Shown here piece after piece: positions 56,895 to 64,000 of a stretch of DNA of 64,000 nucleotides. How positions within the stretch are numbered: the stretch's first letter is position 1; every line of letters begins with the position of its first letter. The notes under the pieces were generated by a model that was not told the DNA's origin, searched no databases, and saw nothing but the letters and a program-made list of their open reading frames with translations. The DNA is from Salvator merianae (lineage: Eukaryota; Chordata; Lepidosauria; Squamata; Teiidae), in the NCBI GenBank assembly GCA_003586115.2, contig QVOM02000112.1, positions 49,598,212 through 49,662,211 on the forward strand, written 5' to 3'. Both the position numbers and the translations under genes were made by a program.

Positions 56895-57050
56895 TGGTGA
56901 TAGGGAACATTTTCCTCTCTACCCCTCCCATCCTTTTCCTCCCTGTGCCCGCTATGATTGGATGCCATCCTGTCAATCAAATTTTGGCTTCTCAGGGGAG
57001 GGTAAGACCACCTCCCTCTGTCCCCACCCTCCCCACCCTGCCTCTTTTCT
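56895..57050 (+). repeat. Second copy of a module in the CpG-rich block
   Basis: CTACCCCTCCCATCCTTTTC, a GATTGGATGC piece and CTTCTCAGGGGAGGG align in order with 55970-56080 (CACCCCTCGTCAAATTCTCC; GATTGGCTGC; CGTCACAGGGGTGGG). Similarity by eye is about two thirds. This copy has far fewer CpGs. Confidence 0.55.
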
Positions 57051-57054
57051 CCTT

Positions 57055-57780
57055 TTTTTATTACAACCAAGAAATAGGGGGAGACAAAGGGAGACAGAAG
57101 AACACGTGTGCATGTGTGTCTTTGTAGTTCTTCCTGCAGTCACAAATCCTTTGCAGAATTTCTTCGCTTGTCATCGTAAACCTGATCATGGAGTGGTAAA
57201 GATCCTTCCCCTACATCTGGTCTTCACACTCTCTCCATTTATCTGTCAAAAAGAAGGGAAAGGATGGTGAAGCTCAGGGAAGGAGAAGAGGGGGTGGAAG
57301 GGAGAGAAGGAGGCATGGCTGTCAGCTGAAGAAGAGGAAGAAGAATGAGGAGGAGGAGGAGGAGGAGGAGGGGGGGGAATCACTGCTGCCACGAGCAAAC
57401 AATGACCCTGGCCAGCAGTTTGAGACCTTCCAGTTAGCAGGAGCTGATTGCAGCAAGGAGGTAGGGTGGTGGGTTTCTGGATGAGCCCATCTGAGCCTCC
57501 CTGCCACTTCACGGTCCAAGCACTTGAGAAAGAGAGACCCCAGCCAGAACTGCTGCCCTGCCACCTCCACTTCATATCTCCCCTGCCTCCTTCTCACTGC
57601 AACTGGGCGGCATGGATCTCCTGCTTCCCAAGGCCTCTGTGCCCCAAAGTGAACTTTAGCAGCACTCTGCAGGCATGCGGAAATGAGCAAGAGTGCTCAA
57701 CCTGCTTTTTAAATTACAAATGGAAACGTGGAGGTGAAATGGGGCAAGCTCTCAGTCAGACATAGCAGAAGATGATTTGT
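57055..57780. other. GC-rich unassigned stretch
   Basis: Includes a GGA repeat and G-run (57347-57378). Frames of 100-120 codons here come from low-complexity sequence. No CpG excess. Confidence 0.35.
57347..57378. repeat. Simple repeat (GGA)n with G-run
   Basis: About eight GGA units lead into eight G residues. Confidence 0.95.
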
Positions 57781-57783
57781 ATT

Positions 57784-57786
<3 letters not shown>

Positions 57787-57853
<67 letters not shown>
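57787..57853. repeat. Compound simple repeat (TC)n(TG)n
   Basis: About 19 TC units followed directly by about 14 TG units. Confidence 0.98.
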
Positions 57854-57856
<3 letters not shown>

Positions 57857-57859
57857 CAA

Positions 57860-58310
57860 AGTAAATTTTCTTACCCACACAGGCACAGTCCAAAGAAAAT
57901 TAACCCTCAAAATAGAGAGCTATTTTCCCTCACTCACCCAGAACATCCCTGAGTTACCAAATGTCATCCTTTGAGCCATGTGTAGTCACAACCTGAGACT
58001 GCAAGCATGCACACACTGATGCATACAGGGAGCAGGATGGTGGCAGGGAGACAGAACTGTGCAGAAAGAGGTACAGAACTTGTTTCCTTGTAGATAGATT
58101 AAAATACATTTATAGATTAAACAGAGCTTTCTCGTAAATGCTGTATATGTCTTTGTGCCTTCAAAGGGAAGCAAATAAAAGGACAGTACTGATTTTTCAG
58201 GAGACCTGAAGGGGAAAATGCAGAATCAATAAGGACTCAGATGGACATTTCAGGATACTTTACAATGAACCTGCTACCATTATTTCACTTGATTCTGTGA
58301 ACGTAGCAAC
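57860..58310. other. Unassigned stretch
   Basis: No recognised feature. Confidence 0.35.
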
Positions 58311-58568
58311 ACAAGAACATAAGAGGAGCCCTGCAGGATCAGGCCACAGCCCATCTAGTCCAGCATCCTGTCTCACACAGTGGCCCATCAATTGCTTCTG
58401 GACATTCTCAAGCAGAAGACAAGTCAAAACCTTGACTTCCTCTCTACTCCCTGAAAATGGGCTTTAGAGGCATCCAGCCTGTCTCTCCAATTCCAGTAGC
58501 CATTGATACACCACCCTCCACGAATTTGTCTCACTCTTTGTTAAAGCTATCCAGGTTTGCTGCTGTCA

Positions 58569-59138
58569 CTACTTCTTCTGGTAGTAAATTCCATAGACCC
58601 ATGAGCCTCTGGGTGAAAAAAAAAAAATCTTCCCGGTGTTTGTCCTAACTCTTTTGTCCATCAGCTTCATAGACTGGTCCCTGGTACTAGTGTCCCGCAA
58701 TAACAGAAAAAAAAAAATTGTACCTACCTTTTCCCACAGCATGCATGATTTTATATACTTCAGTTGAGTCACATCTTAAATACTGTCTTTCAAGGCTGAA
58801 GAGGCTTAGGTATTGCAGCCTGATTTCTTAAGAAAGATGTCTCAGGCTGTTGATCAAACTGATTGTCCTTTTCTGCACTTTTTCCAGTTCCACAATATCC
58901 TTTCAGAGGCGTGCTGACCAGAATTATACACAATATTCCAAATGTGGCCTCACCATAGATCTATAAAGAGGCACAGTAACACTTGCTGACTTGTTTTCGA
59001 TTCCTTTCCTAATTGCCACCCCAGCACTGAATTTTCTTTTTTCACTGGTGCTGCATAGTGGGTTGACACCTTTATTGAACTGTCCACCAGAACCCCAAGG
59101 TCTCTTTCCTGAACTGTCATAGAAAACTCAGTTCTCAT
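58569..59138 (-). pseudogene. CR1 ORF2 C-terminal region
   Basis: Residues VQERDLGVLVDSSIKVSTHY are the usual CR1 block after the polymerase core. Further down are YIKSCMLWEKVG and MDKRVRTNTGKIFFF, matching the C-terminus of the 1120-1730 copy. Stops and frameshifts are present. The block joins the upstream part without the intervening palm, so an internal deletion is inferred. Confidence 0.8.
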
Positions 59139-59285
59139 CAGTTTATAGGTATAATTGCAGTTCTATCTCATTTATATATCTCTCATTTCTGAATAAATTA
59201 AAAACCACAGGCCTCAGTACTGAACTTTGCAGGATCCACTTCTCACGTCTTTCCACTCTGAAAACTGTCCATTTATTACTGCTCT

Positions 59286-59558
59286 CTATTTGCTGTCCTT
59301 TAGCCAGTAACCAATACAGGATAGGGCCTGTTTATTAAGGAACCTTCGATGAAGGACTTTGTCAAAAGCCTTCTGAAAGTCCAGATATATAATGTCAACT
59401 GGATCAGCTTTATCCACGTGATTATTAACACTTTCAAATAATTCTAACAAGTTATTAAGGCATAATTTACCTTTGCAGAAGCCATGCTGATTTTCCTTCA
59501 GCAATACCTGCTCCTCTATGTACATACTAATTTTATCCTTAATGATGGTTTCCACCAC
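59286..59558 (-). pseudogene. CR1 ORF2 reverse transcriptase (finger/early palm)
   Basis: A 90-codon minus-strand frame with LLKENQHGFCKGKLCLNNLL (the usual HGF--GKS---NLL motif), then VDIIYLDFQKAFDKVLHRRF (motif A, with the catalytic Asp in LDFQKAFD). It ends in IGYWLKDSK. The next block reads SVLRPVVFNLF, equivalent to SVLGP-LFNI. The following YADD motif is missing, so the enzyme could not work. Confidence 0.85.
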
Positions 59559-59789
59559 TTTAGGTGGAACTGATGTTAAGTTGACTGGGTGTAATTTCCT
59601 GGATCACTCCTGGATCCTTTTTTGAAGATGGATGTTACATTTGCTACCCTCCAGTCTTCAGGGACTAAGCCTGATCTTAAGGAAAGACTATATATTTTTG
59701 CTAGAAGATCAGCAATTTCACATCTGAGTTCTTTAAGGACTGTTTGATGAATGCCATCTGGTCCCAGTGATTTGTTGGCATTTAGTTTA

Positions 59790-60179
59790 TTAAGACATAT
59801 GGGGACACATGGATACCTCTATCCAATTTAATTCTTCTGACTCCCTTTCTAAAAAAGATAGGCTCAGCTGCAGACATATGCCCTCTGTTAACATCTCTGC
59901 AATCTCCATTTCTTCTTTAATGATCCCTTTCTGTCCTTTGTCATCTAATGGTCCAGCTGCTTTCCTGGTTGGATACCTACTTCTGATGTAGTCAAATAAG
60001 TTCTTATTATTTCTTTTGATGTTTTTAGCAATGTGCTCCTCAAAACCGTTCTTAGCCTTGCATTTGTTCTGCCAGAATGTATGTTCCTTCCTGTTCTCCT
60101 CATTAGGACAAGCCTTCCTTTTTCTAAATGAGCTTTTCTTTGATTTAATGACTTCCCATATTGCACTTGTAAGCCACAC
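59790..60179 (-). pseudogene. CR1 ORF2 linker between endonuclease and reverse transcriptase
   Basis: Contains NKCKAKNGFEEHIAKNIKRN and FDYIRSRYPTRKAAGPLDD, matching the usual 'FE-KIA--IK-N-K-F--Y-RS' linker in CR1-type ORF2, then KEEMEIAEMLTE. One open frame, with a frame change at each edge. Confidence 0.75.
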
Positions 60180-60495
60180 TGGTGTCCTCTTTAACTTGAA
60201 AGTTCCCTTTCTTCTTTCAGGTACTCATTCTAATTGAGTCTCCATTATTAAATTTGTAAAATAGTCTCCATGCATTTTGGAGTGATTGGACTCTTCTAAC
60301 TTTCCCTTTCAATTTTATTTTTACTAGTTTCCTCATTTTGGGGAAGTTACCTTTATGAAAGTTTAAGGTCTCTGTTAGATTTTATTCAAAACTTACTGTC
60401 TGTATTTAAGTTGAAGGTTGTCACATTATGGTCACTGTTCTGTATTGGTTCAGCCATAGTGACAGCTTGTACCAGATCTTGAGTTTTACATAGGA

Positions 60496-60740
60496 TCAAG
60501 TCCCGGTTCCCCTTTCCCCTGGTTGATCCACAACCATCTGCTCTAGGGAACAATCATTTAGCATGGCTAGGAATTGTATCCCTCTCTGAGTTGAACAAAA
60601 GTTCAACCAGTCTGTGTGAGGGTAATTGAAGTCCCCTATCATAACTGCCCTTTCCTTTTTGGATGCCTCCTTTACCTCATTTTCCAAATACTGATCTGCT
60701 TCAGGAGTTTGATTAGGAGTGTGGTAGCATGTCCCTAATA
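60496..60740 (-). pseudogene. CR1 ORF2 endonuclease, C-terminal half
   Basis: VLILGTCYHTPNQTPEADQY is the usual VGVCYRPPNQ block, and MIGDFNYPHTDWLNF is the GDFN motif (apurinic-type endonuclease, metal-binding Asp/Asn). The remaining FLAMLNDCSLEQMVV follows the family order. The open frame continues at its start into the inserted element, so those first residues are not CR1. Confidence 0.85.
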
Positions 60741-60743
60741 TTA

Positions 60744-61193
60744 GGACCTTTCTGCACTGCTGATTAGGCAAGATCAGAAAAGGGGCTATGGGCATCCCTT
60801 CCACTGCTGGTGTGCTCCGTCTGCATAGGATGGAGCAGAATCCAGATCAAGGGGCACTTGATCTGGATCACCAATATACCTTGATATTGAGGCTGACTGA
60901 CAGACAAACACCACCTAGTCTGGAATTCTGAAGCATGCAGAAGGCACAGCTTTGTGTTCCCAAGTACCAGGGGACCCATTTTAGTGGCACACCAAAGCAC
61001 ACCTCTGATATGAGTCCCCACTGGCTCCAAGGCTGGGAAAGGTTATGTGAGCTTTTGGAGCTGCTGCAGGAGCTGGTCTGGACCAGTAGAGACAGCACTG
61101 TTCCAGATCATGCCTGGTTGTGGTCCGAATCAGTGGGCCTCGCTAGTCTGGACCCACTGGTTCAGGTTATGGCTTTTCTGTACAGAAAGGTCC
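60744..61193. mobile_element. MITE-like DNA element, group A2, inserted in CR1 endonuclease
   Basis: Left end GGACCTTTCTGCACTGC; right end TGTACAGAAAGGTCC. Flanks TTA and TTC, a 3-bp duplication with one change. Removing it rejoins the two halves of the CR1 endonuclease. Body as in 41846-42225. Confidence 0.85.
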
Positions 61194-61630
61194 TTCGTCT
61201 TGCTTTCTGGCCTGGTATTCTTACCCACAGCACTTTTGTGGATGGGTCTGATTCACTTAGAAATTCCAATTTCTAAGATTCTATGTCTTCTTTAATGTAC
61301 AAGGCTACACTGTCTCCACCCTTTCCTGTCTTTCTTGTACAGTATGTAACCTGGGATAACTGTATTCATTGTTCCACAAGGTTTCAGTTATGCCAATAAT
61401 GTCTTCTTCTTTTTTTATCCATCACTGAGTATTCCAGCTCCCCTATTTTGATTTGGAGGCTTCTGGCTTTTGCATATGGACACTTGTATGCACTCTTCCG
61501 GTGCGTGCTCAGCCCTGTAAGTCCGTGTGAATTCTTAGGCTGTGTCTTACCTTTTTCCACTTGAATTTTATCGTCTAGTTCCCCACTCAACTCAGTTCTA
61601 TGTGTATGATTCCAATCCTCCTTACTCAAA
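61194..61630 (-). pseudogene. CR1 ORF2 endonuclease, N-terminal half
   Basis: The minus-strand frame 61384-61629 includes YAKARSLQIKIGELEYSVMD, similar to the usual 'Y-NARS---K--EL' start. After a frame change, codons at 61381-61400 read IIGITET (catalytic Glu of the apurinic-type fold). This is decayed but in the right order. Confidence 0.75.
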
Positions 61631-61644
61631 GGTATACTTTCCTG

Positions 61645-62780
61645 AACCAGATGCTGCCCAACTCCTGTTGACTTTCCCCAGGGTTCAGTTTAAAAGCTGC
61701 TCTGCAACCTTTTTAACATTAAGTAAGTGCAACAGGACATTGTGCCACTTGCTGCTGATAATCCCTTCTCTTATTCTTTCATCTCCTTTCTTCAGCACAC
61801 TGTTACTTCTGGTGTGATCTGAAGCCTTTTCCCTCTCTACTTTTCTTTCCAGAGAAAAAGCAATCAGTGGGCTTCCTCAAGTGCTTAGAATGCAGTATGG
61901 CTATCTGTACACCTTGGTGCTGGCACTGTACTTACTCCCAAAGGAGTGGCTATTCATGAGCTTTGGGGAGTGCTTGTAGGTCCTGGACAGCTAGTTGGTC
62001 TGCATTCTTAACCTGCAAGAAAGGTGCACAGCCTGACTAAAATCTATAGTTTTTGAAGGAGAGGGTGAGGGAAGATCTTTAACACCATCTAAATGTTATT
62101 GTGAATGCAGCAGCAGGTGGGCAATAGATTTTTAAAACAACAAAGTGGGTGGCAGGCCTTTGGACCTCTGCCCATAGCTCCATGGCAGGTGGTGCCATTG
62201 GCATTGGCTAGAACAAATGCTCTGTCTCTCTTTGCTAGCATCTGCCTCTGCTAAGTCTGCTCGGATGCCTGCCTGCTTTCCAGCCCATTTGTTTCTGGCT
62301 TGTATTGTCAGCATTTGACCCTGATTGAGAATTTTGGACTGTAAGAACTGGCAGTTTAGAAAAGGACTTCTCCCTTCCTCCATTTGGTCCTCCCTCTGAA
62401 CCGCTGACCTAATGGCTGGTTTGCAGGAGCTGTTACTCATTGCAAAGCCCTTGTTTATATTTGTTTTTGCATGAGTGACTGAATATGGCAGCTATCCTCC
62501 AACTGGCATGTTAACAGAGCCTGGTTTTCTGTGAGAAATCAATAGCAAGTCTCTGTCCAGGAGTGCTTGGCAACAATGCTAGCTGAATGGGGACACCAGG
62601 ATTTAGGAACATGGAATACATGGAAACCCTGCAGTAAACCTGAAGAATGACTCAAGTTTCCCCTTGCATACAGATTGTGTTACTCGGGAGTTGTGGTAAC
62701 AAAAGTGAGGAATTTTTGTTAATAGTGGGTAATGGTAGTGGCAAGAGGAGAGGCAGGTGACTTGACAGTGCAAAACGCAA
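61645..62780. other. Unassigned stretch
   Basis: 61645-61820 may be the 5' part of the CR1 but is not recognised. Nothing else identified. Confidence 0.35.
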
Positions 62781-62783
62781 TTG

Positions 62784-63006
62784 GGGCTGCATTCACACCT
62801 AAGTTTTAATCCAGTTTCAGTCCACCTTCTGAGTGAAAGAACACATCAGCAAAGTGACAAGCTGTTTTCTTCCCACATTATCTAACCCAAAGGTGGATTT
62901 TTTGAGTTAGATAAAGCCAAAAGCAAACAGCTTGCCACTTTGCCAATGTGTTATCTCATTCTGAAAATAGACTGAAGCTGGATTAAAGTTTAGATGTGAA
63001 CGCAGA
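62784..63006. mobile_element. MITE-like DNA element, group C
   Basis: Left end GGGCTGCATTCACACCTAAG; right end TAGATGTGAACGCAG. Near-palindromic, co-linear with 21363, 49269 and 50045. The duplication is unclear. Confidence 0.8.
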
Positions 63007-63066
63007 CAGTGACTGGAATTTTTCAATGCTGTTCTAGCCATTTCTTAGCACTGCTTTCTCTTCTAG

Positions 63067-63430
63067 GGAGCAGAAGGGCTGAAGGTGAGATTTCTGTAGC
63101 TCTAGACATATCCAAAGCAGACATTCAGAAACTGAGCAATGATCCTCCTGAAAAAAACACATTTTTGTCAGAGAGAACTCCAGTTATGGAACAAGCAAAA
63201 AGAATCCCAATCTTCTTGTTTACAACCAAAGGATACAGCCACACGAGGGAGCCATCAGTGCAATTTTAACTTCCCATCTGACTTTTCCTTAATGCAGTGG
63301 TGTCCTTGTTCACATGTCACCTTCATAATGCAGCAGTTTGCACACACATTTTCTACTGCATTCCAAGTGTGGCCTACTCCCCACCTCACACACATATACG
63401 ATGTACAATAAAGATGGATTTCCAGAAGAA
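63067..63430 (+). other. Candidate host 3'-terminal exon
   Basis: A pyrimidine-rich CTGCTTTCTCTTCTAG ends at 63066 (good acceptor shape). From there an open frame runs to a TAA at 63267-63269. It includes EISVALDISKADIQKLSNDP and RTPVMEQAKRIPIFLFTTKG, mixed in composition and not low-complexity. AATAAA at 63407-63412 would be a poly-A signal about 140 bp past the stop. Together these fit a last coding exon of an unrecognised gene, starting in codon phase 1. The residues are not recognised, and a chance frame of 67 codons is quite possible. Confidence 0.3.
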
Positions 63431-63434
63431 ACTG

Positions 63435-64000
63435 TGCTGAAAGCCAGGTATCTTAAAGTCTGCTCTTGAGTCAGGGGCTCCTCCTGCCAGCTCAGATGTA
63501 TTACTCCTCTCCCTACTTTTTCAGTTCTCATTCTCTCTTCTTCATTATGATATTGTAGATGCTTGCCCTTCTATTATATTAATCTTAAATAAATTTGGCC
63601 TGATTCATTTCACCATTTTCTCCACTAAGTGAGGAGGAATACTTGACTTTTTCAAAGGATTATTTATTTTACTCTAGTGGCAAATATCCAACCATGGAGT
63701 AAGTGCCCTAGATAGTCAGAGTTCTTCAACCTGAGTCTTCCATTTGCAGATGGTTTGCTGTCCAATTAGATAACAGCTCCAGTGTTTGTTTTTTTCTCTC
63801 AGAGACGTTATCTAGCAGAGTAGCGAAGACTGTTTCCACACTAGCTCAGTAGACACACATAGAAGACCCCTGGAACATCTTGCCTACATCTGACAAGGTG
63901 TTGGAGCAAGCTACAGTGCAAAAATCACACCAAAGTTCACTCCAACCATGGACCACCTGCAAGCAGTCCATGCATTGTTTCAGGTTGGTATACTGGACCA
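63435..64000. other. Unassigned stretch
   Basis: A second AATAAA is at about 63586. No recognised repeat or gene. Confidence 0.35.

Larger units (their letters stand above)
58313..61640 (-). mobile_element. CR1-type LINE, antisense, longest copy, split by a DNA element
   Basis: The 3' tip at 58313 reads AGAACATAAGAGGAGCCCTG (inverse of the CR1 end). The ORF2 remnants then run upstream in order: C-terminus (58569-59138), reverse transcriptase (59286-59558), linker (59790-60179), endonuclease (60496-60740 and, beyond the inserted element, 61194-61630). An element-length copy would be expected to have ORF1 beyond 61640, but I see none. Frames are broken throughout. Confidence 0.85.

Noticed and set aside
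57246..57690. Overlapping frames of 109 and 122 codons on the minus strand
   Set aside because: Most residues come from the GGA/G-run low-complexity repeat (poly-Pro/Ser), not from a gene.
60496..60804. Single minus-strand frame as an intact protein
   Set aside because: The first part is DNA-element sequence; only the part below about 60740 is CR1 endonuclease. It is a chance fusion.
1..64000. CRISPR array or bacterial gene content
   Set aside because: No regularly spaced direct repeats, no dense gene packing; repeats are typical of a vertebrate genome.

Overview
The window reads as intergenic or intronic DNA from a squamate reptile (lizard or snake). The support is the repeat mix: CR1/L2 LINEs, L1 tails, a BovB (RTE) LINE, a tRNA-derived SINE carrying a BovB-like tail, a SINE with a CCT-rich tail, a Penelope-like fragment, Tc1/mariner and Tigger-like elements, and very many short inverted-repeat (MITE-like) DNA elements. 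No intact protein-coding gene, rRNA gene, tRNA gene or CRISPR array was recognised. Two stretches have splice-site-like structure (29.84-30.01 kb; 63.05-63.43 kb, with an open frame and a poly-A signal) and are listed as weak host-exon candidates.

Layout. 0-5.7 kb: DNA elements, one of them split by a CR1 tail, then an antisense L2 with a readable YADD motif, a Penelope-like endonuclease remnant and an L2 tail. 6.2-7.15 kb: antisense BovB followed by a SINE with a BovB-like tail. 8-22 kb: many foldback DNA elements among unassigned DNA, plus L1, another reverse-transcriptase fragment and CR1. 22.7-31.3 kb: SINEs, L1 and L2 tails, and an L2 split by a SINE. 32.3-36.6 kb: a Tigger-like element and a decayed L1 (ORF1 and endonuclease) split by a CpG-rich 609-bp element. 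38.5-42.2 kb: a degenerate Ty1/copia retrotransposon (gag and integrase pieces, minus strand) carrying two DNA-element insertions. 46.2-47.3 kb: an L2 split by a 508-bp DNA element. 49-55 kb: more foldback elements, an L2 tail and a mariner-type MITE. 55.7-57.9 kb: a CpG-rich block and simple repeats. 58.3-61.6 kb: the longest LINE, an antisense CR1-type copy with endonuclease and reverse-transcriptase pieces, interrupted by a 450-bp DNA element. 62.8-63.4 kb: a foldback element and the candidate terminal exon.

The main theme is a set of non-autonomous DNA elements whose ends begin GG(C/G)C or close to it, with 3-bp target duplications in the best-preserved copies (AAA, AAT, GTA, CAT, TGT, TAA, TTA, TAT, TTT). 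They fall into about four end-sequence groups and repeatedly interrupt LINEs, L1, copia and each other, so relative insertion order can be read directly. No transposase was found. PIF/Harbinger is the closest match I can suggest on duplication length and GG-start ends, but this is not established.
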